Source: a virus
Reading direction: 5' to 3' (one strand)
IMG/VR virus record: IMGVR_UViG_3300033146_002028
Location: 1 to 30,809 of that record
DNA length: 30,809 bases
Every line of letters begins with the position of its first letter. Within the stretch, counting starts at the first letter, position 1. Below the pieces are notes generated by a model. The model had not been told where the DNA came from and ran no database searches. It saw only the letters and a program-made list of their open reading frames with translations. Of the stretch, positions 6,597 through 13,993 are shown in pieces. The translations under genes and the position numbers were made by a program.

Positions 6597-7298
6597 ATGG
6601 CTATTCGTTCAAATGCCGGTCTGAGCGGTTCTGTCCCGCAGATGAATCACCAGCCCGAAGGTTCAGGTACTAAAGCTTTATTTCATTCGGTACGGGATAT
6701 TGCTCTTATTTTGAGTAAAACCCTACAGGGTGGGTATGGTGTCTTGAAAGCTGGGACTATTTTGGCAGAAGGGAATGTTTCTAAATTGTTGGTTCCTTAT
6801 ATTGGGTCAGCGGCTGTTGATACTGACAATGTAGGGCGTTCTTCGGTAATTGAAAATGTGCCGAATGGAACTACTTGTAAAATAACCATTGCAGATTCGT
6901 ATAAATTCCAGGTTGGAGACAATCTGATGTTGGTTCGTAATAATAGTGGAACCCCCGTTTATCATGCTGGTGGGGCGATCACTGCTATTGACAACACAAC
7001 CAGCAAAGTCTTTGCTACAGTTACTTTTACAACCACAACTGGCGGCACTTCTTTTACAGTAGTGGCCGGTACAGCAGTGTACGTAGCTGCTGGTACCAGC
7101 ACCCGGTTTTCTACGGCCAAGTACATTTTGGATAAAGATGTAGATACTGGGAGTGGTGAGGATACACGGGCTATGGGTGCGAATACCAGTGTTGTTATTT
7201 CCAACGCTGTTCTGTATTCCACAAGTCTTGTTAATTGTGATACGACTGCTGTTTCAGCCCTTGGTGTTGAAGACGGTCGTTTCTTAATCTTAAAGTAA
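6597..7298 (+). CDS. Head decoration protein (gpD position)
   Basis: A 233-residue protein lying where lambda gpD lies, between scaffold and major capsid gene. It should bind the outer capsid surface and stabilise it during packaging. ATG 6597 is chosen over TTG 6591 because GGGAGG at 6583-6588 has the better spacing to it. The core shows KAGTILAEGN (51-60) and a C-terminal AVSALGVEDGRFLILK. Residues about 90-163 form a beta-rich segment (KFQVGDNLMLV then ITAID and VVAGTAVYV) that is about the extra length over gpD (~110 residues). A related segment occurs in the next gene. The call rests on position and general form. Confidence 0.65.
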   Translation: MAIRSNAGLSGSVPQMNHQPEGSGTKALFHSVRDIALILSKTLQGGYGVLKAGTILAEGNVSKLLVPYIGSAAVDTDNVGRSSVIENVPNGTTCKITIADSYKFQVGDNLMLVRNNSGTPVYHAGGAITAIDNTTSKVFATVTFTTTTGGTSFTVVAGTAVYVAAGTSTRFSTAKYILDKDVDTGSGEDTRAMGANTSVVISNAVLYSTSLVNCDTTAVSALGVEDGRFLILK

Positions 7299-7308
7299 GG
7301 AGGGAAAA

Positions 7309-8535
7309 ATGCCTAAAGGAAAAAGCGGAATCCCCGCTCTTGAATTAGAAGTACTGAATGGCCTTATTTCCAAATTACCTGTGGCCCCGAATCTGTTTTT
7401 CTCGAATCTGTTTTCTTCAGAACCATATGAATCAGATACGATCAGATGGGAATTGGAATATGGTAGTGCTGGAATGACCCCGTTTGTTGCTCCCGGCTCC
7501 GTTGCTCCTGCCATTGGTACAGATGGAGTTGGTGAGGCTTCTGCCAAAGCTGCATTTTACAAAGAGAAAATGTATTTTGATGAGGAATTTTTAAACAATC
7601 TCCGGGAGCCCGGAAGTTGGGCTACTTATGCCACTGCAGAGCGCCATCTTGCCAGGGGTTTGCAGAAGTTGGATAGGCGGCTATCCCGTAGACGGGAGTG
7701 GATGTTTTCTCAGGCTGTTGTTGAGGGGGCAATGACTTACACTCAAAAGGGCGGAGTTAAGTTCAGTTTGAGTTATGGTGTTCCTGATACACACAAAGTC
7801 ACTCTTGGGAGTGCCAGGGCTTGGGGTACGGGTGCTTCTCGTAACCCTGTTGAGGATATTTTTGATGCAAAGAAAGTCCTGGTTGATGATGCCGGTGTTG
7901 TTCCTAATCATTCCATTATGAACAGTGAGACTTTGAAACTCCTGCTTTTTGATTCTGCTATTCAGGATATGGTAAAAGCCTCTGCATTCGGTGATGGTGA
8001 TTTGTTCACCAACCCTGCCCAGGTTCTTGGCACATTGCTTGGTGTGGGCAAATTGGTTATTTATGATGAAATTTATGAAGTTCCTGCTTATCTGACTGCT
8101 GCGGTAACTGGTGGTTCCACTACTGTTATCCATGTCGATGATGCTTCTGATTTCATGGTAGGCGGCACTTTGCGTTTTCAGGACATGAGTAGTTTCAATT
8201 CGTGGGAAGATGAGACTATTAGTGCTGTTGATGTTGAAGCCGGCACGGTTACAGTTGCTTCTGCTCCTACGGCTTCCTTTAAAGCTGGTGAGGATAGAGT
8301 GACGATGAAGAAGAAATTTATTGCTGATAACAAATTTCTTTTGATGGCCGATAATATTGACGGCGCCAAAATTGCTGAGTTCATGGAAGCCCCTTATGGC
8401 ATTGGCCGTAGATGGGGACGGTATGCTGATACAAAACCTGAATGGGATCCGGAGGGTCTGTGGTTACGAGTACAGGATAAGGGCTTGCCCGTTATTTATC
8501 ATCCTGATACTACGTTTACTTTGACTGTTGCTTAG
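7309..8535 (+). CDS. Major capsid protein (lambda gpE-like)
   Basis: A 408-residue protein forming the capsid lattice. Typical features of the gpE family are the N-terminal region with RWELEYG (46-52), the RRLSRRREWMFSQAVVEG segment (123-140), NPVEDIFDAKKVL (179-191), GVGKLVIYDEIY (245-256) and the C-terminal GLWLRVQDKGLPVIYHPD (383-400). Between YDEIYEV and KKKFIADNKFLL, where the family normally runs on directly, lies an insertion at about 258-335 with beta-type sequence (DDASDFMVGGTLRF, VEAGTVTV). A GGAGGG site precedes the ATG and an intrinsic terminator follows the stop, as for a highly expressed gene. Confidence 0.9.
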   Translation: MPKGKSGIPALELEVLNGLISKLPVAPNLFFSNLFSSEPYESDTIRWELEYGSAGMTPFVAPGSVAPAIGTDGVGEASAKAAFYKEKMYFDEEFLNNLREPGSWATYATAERHLARGLQKLDRRLSRRREWMFSQAVVEGAMTYTQKGGVKFSLSYGVPDTHKVTLGSARAWGTGASRNPVEDIFDAKKVLVDDAGVVPNHSIMNSETLKLLLFDSAIQDMVKASAFGDGDLFTNPAQVLGTLLGVGKLVIYDEIYEVPAYLTAAVTGGSTTVIHVDDASDFMVGGTLRFQDMSSFNSWEDETISAVDVEAGTVTVASAPTASFKAGEDRVTMKKKFIADNKFLLMADNIDGAKIAEFMEAPYGIGRRWGRYADTKPEWDPEGLWLRVQDKGLPVIYHPDTTFTLTVA

Positions 8536-8549
8536 TTTGTAATTTAATC

Positions 8550-8585
8550 AAAAAAGGGTGTGGGATTGTCCCTGCACCCTTTTTT
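8550..8585 (+). terminator. Strong intrinsic terminator after the major capsid gene
   Basis: AAAAAAGGGTG (8550-8560) pairs perfectly with CACCCTTTTTT (8575-8585). An inner GGGA/TCCC pair adds 4 bp above a small internal loop, and the T-run closes it. It lies between the capsid gene and the FI-like gene, so downstream head-tail genes need read-through or antitermination. The stem also reads as a terminator on the minus strand. Confidence 0.9.
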
Positions 8586-8599
8586 ATTAGGAGAAAAAA

Positions 8600-9013
8600 A
8601 TGCAAAAAGAAGAAATCAAACTTTTAGTAAATTTAAGAACCCCTGTAAAGATGTATAAGCAGAATACAGTATTTATTGTATCAGATGCCCCTGTGGACGT
8701 GCTGAATGAGTTTGAAGCTGCTCCCCATCTATTTACACCCGTTTTGGATTTAAGACGCCCTAATCTCGATTCTACTCTTGTAAACGACAAGCCCATTGAG
8801 GAAATGAATGTTCCAGAGTTGCGGAAATATATCAAAAATAATAACCTCCCTGTAAAACTTGCCAGAAAAGATGATTTAGAAAAGGTGATTTCTAAAATTC
8901 GGGAAATGGAAAAAGAGGCAGAGATTGAGGAATTGCGGAAAGAAACTGCTGCAGAGATAGAAGAGAAAGAGCCGGAAAAGAAAGAAAAGAAAACCCTAAA
9001 ACGGAAAAAATAA
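8600..9013 (+). CDS. FI-like head protein with SAP/HeH-like motif
   Basis: A 137-residue protein following the major capsid gene, where lambda has FI, a helper of DNA packaging. Residues 66-101 (IEEMNVPELRKYIKNNN, then KLARKDDLEKVISKI) have the helix-extension-helix form of SAP/HeH/Rho-N-type motifs, which bind nucleic acid or packaging partners. The last 35 residues are almost all Glu and Lys and probably helical. An AGGAG site precedes the ATG, just after the terminator. Assignment to FI is by position; the motif is read by eye. Confidence 0.5.
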   Translation: MQKEEIKLLVNLRTPVKMYKQNTVFIVSDAPVDVLNEFEAAPHLFTPVLDLRRPNLDSTLVNDKPIEEMNVPELRKYIKNNNLPVKLARKDDLEKVISKIREMEKEAEIEELRKETAAEIEEKEPEKKEKKTLKRKK

Positions 9014-9014
9014 A

Positions 9015-9449
9015 ATGCTTGCTGATATTAACGCAGTTCAAGATATTGTCATTCCAACTATGGGCGGCTTGGTTGATGCTTTGCAGGGAACACCACAGAT
9101 TGAACAGAGCATTAATCAAGCCCTTGCTGAATTAAATTGGGCGTTGCCGATGGATGATGTTCAAAAGGAATATTGGATTATTGAACGAAGTAAGAGATTT
9201 GTGCTGTATTCTTTATTATTTGAATCAGCAAAAAAGTTTCGGTTTAAACAGATATTTCTGCAGCAGCGATTTGATAATTATTTTCGTTTATTACAAAAAA
9301 TGGATGATGATCTACTGGCAGCCATTGAAAATAATCCCGATTTATTTGATGTTGCTGGTTTTCCATCAGACAAGTTATTTTCTTATATTACCACTGGTTT
9401 TACTTACGATGGTTTAGGAAGAGACACAACGTATAAAGGATGGGAATAA
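9015..9449 (+). CDS. Head-tail connector/completion protein
   Basis: A 144-residue, largely helical protein starting one base after the previous stop, so its translation is probably coupled (the ribosome site is weak). It has a small-residue-rich N-terminus (INQALAELNWALP) and a helical middle (WIIERSKRFVLYSLLFESAKKFRFKQ in two parts), the general form of gp6-like connector proteins that extend the portal ring. Position after the capsid gene supports a head completion role. No specific motif was recognised. Confidence 0.5.
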   Translation: MLADINAVQDIVIPTMGGLVDALQGTPQIEQSINQALAELNWALPMDDVQKEYWIIERSKRFVLYSLLFESAKKFRFKQIFLQQRFDNYFRLLQKMDDDLLAAIENNPDLFDVAGFPSDKLFSYITTGFTYDGLGRDTTYKGWE

Positions 9450-10087
9450 TGAGCATTGGCCCCGATATTAAAGAGGTATTTGAAGAATTGGGAACTGCAA
9501 TTATAATCCATAAGCCAGATGGCACTATTGTGTCAAATGAGTTTATGGATTATGATGACACTTTCCATGATGCAAGCACAGAGCTACAACGGCAATTTGC
9601 ATTAACAGGTTCACTGGCGTACGATTCTAAAATTATTATTGGGGATATAATCAAATTTGTAAACCATGAAGAGTTGTATATCACCATTGGAGTAAAGCCC
9701 TCTTATTTTGAAGATTTGTATGTGACAAAAGAAGTGTATTTATTGCGGTGCAATACTGTAGGAATGTTTTGTCGGAAAACAGAAATTAGAAATGAAAATC
9801 TGGAAGTGGTTACAGATTGGGTAGAATTATTTGAACATATTAACGCTGTGCAATTTGAGCGTGGAACCAATACAGAAGCAGAAGAATTTACAGATGTGAT
9901 GGAGATTTCAATAGGAACACAGCTTTTATATGTATCCTCATTTGATATTCAAATAGGGGATAGATGGTATCCTAATGAATTGGACAGAGAAAAATATTTT
10001 AGAATTGATACCATACATACTCGTAGATTTTCCAATGGACAAGATGCTTGCTATTTGTGTTTTCTTGCTGATGATACAAGGGAATAA
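9449..10087 (+). CDS. Probable head-tail joining protein
   Basis: A 212-residue protein beginning at ATG 9449, which overlaps the previous TAA and follows AAAGGA by 8 nt; ATG 9440 is possible but lies inside that site. It is beta-rich, with IIIHKPDGTIVSNEF near the start and SKIIIGDIIKF followed by LYITIGVKPSYFEDLYV, a pattern met in head-tail joining and minor tail proteins. The second half (WVELFEHINAVQFERG) is not recognised. It lies between a connector and the tail completion gene. Confidence 0.45.
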   Translation: MSIGPDIKEVFEELGTAIIIHKPDGTIVSNEFMDYDDTFHDASTELQRQFALTGSLAYDSKIIIGDIIKFVNHEELYITIGVKPSYFEDLYVTKEVYLLRCNTVGMFCRKTEIRNENLEVVTDWVELFEHINAVQFERGTNTEAEEFTDVMEISIGTQLLYVSSFDIQIGDRWYPNELDREKYFRIDTIHTRRFSNGQDACYLCFLADDTRE

Positions 10088-10089
10088 AA

Positions 10090-11127
10090 GTGACCTGGAA
10101 AGATGAAAAACAAGCACTAATTACACTGGACGGGAAACGTTTTGGTGAAGCTATGGGCGAATACCTGACTAAAGTCGCCCCTCTTTTTGCAGCAGCTAAG
10201 GGCGCCGCTTATCTTACGAATACAAAGGATGGGGGAAGATTAACAAGAGCCGCAATTTTAATTGCTGCTGCACAGGTAAAATTGGCTGTAACAAATCCTA
10301 CAAAAGCTGGAATTGGGGCAGCGGAAGCCACATGGGTAAATTCACCAAAATGGGAGAAATTTAAAGCGGATGTGCAATTACACGGGGCATTTGCGGGTTC
10401 TGGTTCAAGGGGCGCGGCCCAAAAATGGAATATGCTGGGGAATGTTGGGAAATATGCTGGGGTAGCTTATGTTGGGAGACACGCAATAGCTTTAGGTATC
10501 CCAAAAAACATTAAAGTTCGACAAAGCCCTTTTGGCAGGTCTAAAAAAATGATAGCTGTGGCAAAGTATGCAAAATATTTAGAGTTTGGAACATCAAAGA
10601 AGCCAGATGCCATGCCTTTGTTTCGTTCAGTTATGCACGTTTTTATGAAAACAACTTATACGGAATTACAAAAGGCTCCCGAAAAAACGATGAAAAAAAT
10701 TAAAAAATTACGGGCCAAAAGAAAGATTATGCAAGCAAAAGATGCAAAAGAATTAGAAGCAGATATGAAAAAATTGGAAACTGCTTTTAGCAATGAAGCC
10801 AAACAAATTGAAAAACAACTAACCTCTGGGGCATCTGAAGCGCATTTATTGGGGGATAGTGGGGCGGGGCTTACTGCTTCTTCAGATGTTCGTGGTCAGG
10901 CACAAATAAGCAATTTAACGGCATTGGATATCTCTGCAGAAAAAACAGCAAAAAAAGAAATGCACGATGTTCTAAGTGCGGCTAAATTAGATGCTGCAGC
11001 AAAAGCAGAAATTGAAAAATTATTAAATACTGGTAATTACACACGGATAGTGGAGCAGGGGGGCACCAAAACTGCACAGGTGTATGATGAAAATGATTTA
11101 CAAGACCTTACGGGTGAGTTTGATTAA
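10090..11127 (+). CDS. Tail completion protein (HK97 gp10/lambda gpZ-like)
   Basis: The gene starts at GTG 10090 after AAGGGA. Residues 159-182 (KYAKYLEFGTSKKPDAMPLF) match the core of HK97 gp10-type neck proteins, which join the finished tail to the head. The N-terminal 150 residues are Ala/Lys-rich. The C-terminal part from about residue 195 is strongly helical and charged (KKIKKLRAKRKIMQAKDAK) and makes the protein, at 345 residues, longer than gp10 (~130) and gpZ (~190). The following genes fit U and V positions. Confidence 0.6.
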   Translation: MTWKDEKQALITLDGKRFGEAMGEYLTKVAPLFAAAKGAAYLTNTKDGGRLTRAAILIAAAQVKLAVTNPTKAGIGAAEATWVNSPKWEKFKADVQLHGAFAGSGSRGAAQKWNMLGNVGKYAGVAYVGRHAIALGIPKNIKVRQSPFGRSKKMIAVAKYAKYLEFGTSKKPDAMPLFRSVMHVFMKTTYTELQKAPEKTMKKIKKLRAKRKIMQAKDAKELEADMKKLETAFSNEAKQIEKQLTSGASEAHLLGDSGAGLTASSDVRGQAQISNLTALDISAEKTAKKEMHDVLSAAKLDAAAKAEIEKLLNTGNYTRIVEQGGTKTAQVYDENDLQDLTGEFD

Positions 11128-11130
11128 ATT

Positions 11131-11364
11131 ATGAATTATGAAATAAAACGAGGCATGAGCCTGATAGATGTTGAGATAACGGAGGTGCGCTGTTTGGTTG
11201 AATTTTCTTTAACAGATTTAACTAAATTAAGAGATGTATTAGATATGGTAACTATTGACTATGATGGTAAATGTGATAAAGATAGAGAGTTAGCTGAATT
11301 TTTAACAGGGGAATTTTACCCACAGTTAGATAAAATAATTAAACAGATACAAGGAACTGAATAG
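11131..11364 (+). CDS. Small protein of unknown function
   Basis: A 77-residue acidic protein lying between the tail completion and tail terminator genes, starting 3 nt after the previous stop and overlapping the next start by one base. Tight packing supports a real, translationally coupled gene, although the ribosome site is weak. The sequence (EFSLTDLTKLRDVLDMVTI) suggests a helical fold; I recognise no family. Confidence 0.55.
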   Translation: MNYEIKRGMSLIDVEITEVRCLVEFSLTDLTKLRDVLDMVTIDYDGKCDKDRELAEFLTGEFYPQLDKIIKQIQGTE

Positions 11365-11837
11365 TGGATGCAACGGCAAAAGAAATAAACATAAAACGAT
11401 CATTAAAAAAGTTTTTTCTTGAGGGGTTGATGTCCACCTCACCTATTCTTGCACCTGTGTATTTTGATTTTCTTTTTGATGTCCCGGAGGATATACATGG
11501 TACTAAAGTAGATAAATGGGTGGTTTTTGTATTGGGTGAGCTTCAATTTGAAACCCTTTCTACTTTAACAGGGTATCTTTATCTATTTACCAGAAAAGAT
11601 AGAGAGGGGGACGAGATTACCCGCTTAACAGATACTGTCTATGAATTATTTGAAGATACACAGGCAAATACAGGGAGCTATGCAATACCCTTGTACGATA
11701 CTGAGGTCACTCCTTGGGCAGAAATAGGCAAGCTGCAGGCTGCACAGATCATAGATGTGCATGGGGTTCAAAGTGGAAAAGATAAAACAAAATTTCGGAC
11801 ACTGAATGTTACGTTTCGATGGGGAGCCGCGGTTTAA
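11364..11837 (+). CDS. Probable tail terminator (gpU position)
   Basis: A 157-residue protein starting at GTG 11364, one base overlapping the previous TAG, with AAGGAA 7 nt before. It lies between the gp10/Z-like gene and the tail tube gene, where lambda has U, which caps the tail tube and fixes its length. The alternation of strands and a helix (DKWVVFVLGELQFETLS, ITRLTDTVYELFED) and the C-terminal FRTLNVTFRW suit the gpU-type fold. The call is mainly positional. Confidence 0.45.
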   Translation: MDATAKEINIKRSLKKFFLEGLMSTSPILAPVYFDFLFDVPEDIHGTKVDKWVVFVLGELQFETLSTLTGYLYLFTRKDREGDEITRLTDTVYELFEDTQANTGSYAIPLYDTEVTPWAEIGKLQAAQIIDVHGVQSGKDKTKFRTLNVTFRWGAAV

Positions 11838-12109
11838 TGACACATAATATAAATTGTGAAAAATGCGGGAAAAAATTATTAGAACGCAAAAGCAATGGTG
11901 TTTGGAAATTACGATTTGGTAGACGTGGGGAAAAGTCAGAGCCAATAGTTGACCTTGAAATTGTGGGGTCACTAAAAATGAAGTGCCTGAGAAGAAGTTG
12001 TGGGCATGTAAACATTTTAAACTTTTTTCCAAGTCAGCAGTGCAATCCGATATCGGAAAGTAGGGACAAGGCTAAAATTATAACTAAAATAGATTTAAAG
12101 GAGACTTAA
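11837..12109 (+). CDS. Com-like zinc ribbon protein
   Basis: A 90-residue protein from ATG 11837, overlapping the previous TAA. It has a CEKC knuckle (C7, C10) followed by GKKLL, and a second pair C50 and C55 in LKMKCLRRSCGHVN. The pattern of C-x2-C-x-KLL, a strand with LEI, then KC-x-R...C and N-x-L resembles phage Mu Com, a zinc-binding activator of mom translation. The second knuckle here is C-x4-C, and the middle is longer than in Com. No mom-like modification gene is in view. It may instead be an RNA-binding or structural zinc protein of the tail operon. Confidence 0.5.
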   Translation: MTHNINCEKCGKKLLERKSNGVWKLRFGRRGEKSEPIVDLEIVGSLKMKCLRRSCGHVNILNFFPSQQCNPISESRDKAKIITKIDLKET

Positions 12110-12111
12110 CA

Positions 12112-13020
12112 ATGGCGAGAACTGGACCGTTAACAAGAAATACCAGTGCTGTTGCTTTGGGGTTGGCACAGATTCGGATTGGTAATTCAGCAGATCATAT
12201 TGCCAATGCCGCTGCTGCTTTGGCTGCAAGTGACTCTATTGGTGCTTTAGGGCAGACTGCATTTTCTGCTTCTATTGAGTTGTGGAAAATGCTATCCGGT
12301 TTCCCACAGTTAGAGGATTTGACTATCCCTACTTCGGAAACAAGTTCGATGGAGTGTACGTTTAAAGAATTGACTGCATACAACATGGCTTTGGCACGGG
12401 GACTTGACCCCAATGGCGCACATTCTGCCACGATTGATGAGGTGTCAATCGCTTCTTCTTTGGGAACCACCACGGGAACCCTGGCTGTGACAGATACAGA
12501 TGGGCCTGTAACTGATACTTTCAGAGTGTTTTTTACTGGCAGCTCTGCTGGTTCTATTTATGGAGATGCCACAGGTCAGGTTACCGATTTTGCAAGTCTG
12601 TCTTCTATAATTGCTCCTGAAAATCCCACTTCCTCCAACTCCCCTGAAAGTCCGTTTTTCAGTATTCCTGCAAACTTCTTTTCGGGAACTTGGGCAAGTG
12701 GTGATGTTTATGTATTTCAGACCACAGCATACGATGATGGAACTGCATTTGGCATCCATAGTGGTGAAATCCTACTTGGTGCTATTAAGGCTCCTGAGTT
12801 TGTTCGTATGGAGGCTGTATACACCTTTCCAAACGCAGAGAACACCATGACTATCATCTATCCTCGGTGTAATGTAACTTCTAATATGGAAGTTGATTTG
12901 CAGGTAGAGGATGCGGCAGCCCCTGGCATTACGTTTGAAGCTAAACGTGCCGATCAAGATGTATCTGGTGGTAACTCCGTATGGAATGCTGCTCCTTTGG
13001 GGAAAATTGTATTTGGATAA
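12112..13020 (+). CDS. Major tail tube protein (gpV position)
   Basis: A 302-residue protein that should polymerise as hexameric rings into the tail tube. It follows a strong AAGGAG and precedes the tail chaperone genes and the tape measure, as in siphophages. The sequence is rich in Ala, Ser, Thr and beta-type segments, with a C-terminal stretch MEVDLQVEDAAAPGITFEAK and a final APLGKIVFG, usual for tube proteins. A Ser/Thr-rich middle (about 115-210) may be a surface insertion. Position and composition carry the call. Confidence 0.75.
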   Translation: MARTGPLTRNTSAVALGLAQIRIGNSADHIANAAAALAASDSIGALGQTAFSASIELWKMLSGFPQLEDLTIPTSETSSMECTFKELTAYNMALARGLDPNGAHSATIDEVSIASSLGTTTGTLAVTDTDGPVTDTFRVFFTGSSAGSIYGDATGQVTDFASLSSIIAPENPTSSNSPESPFFSIPANFFSGTWASGDVYVFQTTAYDDGTAFGIHSGEILLGAIKAPEFVRMEAVYTFPNAENTMTIIYPRCNVTSNMEVDLQVEDAAAPGITFEAKRADQDVSGGNSVWNAAPLGKIVFG

Positions 13021-13130
13021 TTAACAGCACAAAAAAAATAATTTGGTCGGCCTGTGTCTTATCGCAACCTCCCCCATTGCTCCGCATGGGTCGGCCATTT
13101 TTTAATCCTACTAAGGAAAGGAATTTTAAA
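13021..13130. other. Gap with 8-bp direct repeat and weak hairpin
   Basis: This 110-nt gap between the tail tube and chaperone genes has GGTCGGCC twice (13045-13052, 13089-13096), a CCCAT/ATGGG stem (13073-13077, 13086-13090) and a T6 run from 13098. The T-run starts 7 nt after the stem, so a terminator is doubtful; mild attenuation after an abundant product is possible. Confidence 0.3.
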
Positions 13131-13586
13131 ATGAATGAAAAACTAAAAATGAATCCGAAAATTCGGAAAGTAGAAGTTGGTGTTAGAACTCTTCAAACTG
13201 TCAAAATCTACCCCCTGTCTTTTCGTGACCAAGAGGAACTTACCACAATTATTTTTGATGTATTAGCGGAAATTTTTAAAGAGGAAGAAGCCGTTTCTTC
13301 TGAGAGTCTTGAACAAGCCGATACCCCTGTTTCAAATATGGAATTGATTAAAAGAGTCCTCAAAGCGATTACAGAGAACATGGCAACGATTTTGGAATAC
13401 GTGACTGATCCAGATATTAAAATTGATGGAAAAGATATTATTGGCGTTCTTTCTAATGATCAGATGTTTGAAATTGCAGATATTATTTTTGAAGTGAATT
13501 ATGCAGATTTCTTAAAAAACTTCAAAGCCCTCGCCACGAAGGCGGGGGAGATTTGGAAACCGAAAGTATCAGCACAGAAAGAATAA
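13131..13586 (+). CDS. Tail assembly chaperone, short form (gpG-like)
   Basis: A 151-residue protein that should bind the tape measure and tube subunits during tail assembly and not remain in the virion. ATG 13131 follows AAGGAAAGG; the open frame reaches back to 12981 but that part overlaps the tail tube gene and lacks a start signal. The N-terminus (IRKVEVGVRTLQTVKIYPLSFRD in part) and helical rest resemble chaperones found just before the tape measure gene. Near the 3' end lies a -1 frameshift signal at 13514-13548. Confidence 0.75.
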   Translation: MNEKLKMNPKIRKVEVGVRTLQTVKIYPLSFRDQEELTTIIFDVLAEIFKEEEAVSSESLEQADTPVSNMELIKRVLKAITENMATILEYVTDPDIKIDGKDIIGVLSNDQMFEIADIIFEVNYADFLKNFKALATKAGEIWKPKVSAQKE

Positions 13587-13981
13587 TTGCGGAACTTTGT
13601 AGAGGGTTTCCTGGTTACAGGATAGAGCATTTTTATCACAAAAGTTTTCGTGAGGGTGGTGTCACCTATGGACAAATAGGTGAGCTATATAAACAACTCT
13701 TGGAAATAAAATGGGATGAATTGCGACAACAGGCTGCTTTGCAAGGGGTTGATTTAGATAAAGAAGTAGAAAAAGGAGGTACTGGTTCAGATGTTCCCGC
13801 ACCAAAAGGACAACCAGTATCTCCTTCTATTGGTTTATTTAAAGACCCCAAAGAATATGATGGTATGAGTGCTGAAGAACGGGAAACAGAAACAAAAAAG
13901 ATGATGGCCACGTATAGGCAATGGGCTGGTGATTTGGGAGCCAAAGATAGTAATGGAAATAAAAGCAGCAGTTGGGTATAA
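13131..13981 (+). CDS. Tail assembly chaperone, frameshifted long form (gpGT-like)
   Basis: The ribosome would read codons 1-130 in the first frame, slip back one base on A AAA AAC (13514-13520) and continue from 13520 for 153 codons to the stop at 13979-13981, giving about 283 residues. The second frame has no ATG near its start; the first candidate is TTG 13553, only 2 nt from a GGGGGAG run. Its sequence (RGFPGYRIEHFYHKSF, YGQIGELYKQLLEIKWDEL) fits the T-type domain that contacts the tube protein in lambda. The coordinates span both frames; the product is not one uninterrupted frame. Confidence 0.8.
13514..13548 (+). promoter_or_regulatory. Programmed -1 frameshift site
   Basis: The slippery heptamer A AAA AAC (13514-13520) is in the right phase of the upstream frame (TTA AAA AAC). 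After a 7-nt spacer, CCCTCGCC (13528-13535) pairs with GGCGGGGG (13541-13548) over 8 bp with one G-U pair and a 5-nt loop. The shift is into the frame that encodes the rest of the chaperone. Confidence 0.85.
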
Positions 13982-13993
13982 GGAGTTTCTATT

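Noticed and set aside
13073-13103. Intrinsic terminator after the tail tube gene
   Set aside because: The stem is only 5 bp and the T-run starts 7 nt downstream; kept as a weak gap feature only.
12981-13130. Longer N-terminus for the tail chaperone
   Set aside because: The extra 50 codons overlap the tail tube gene and the gap with repeats; ATG 13131 has a good AAGGAAAGG site and gives a typical chaperone N-terminus.
13553-13981. Independent gene starting at TTG 13553
   Set aside because: The only purine-rich run is 2 nt away, too close for initiation, and lies in the frameshift stem; the frame is better explained by -1 frameshifting.
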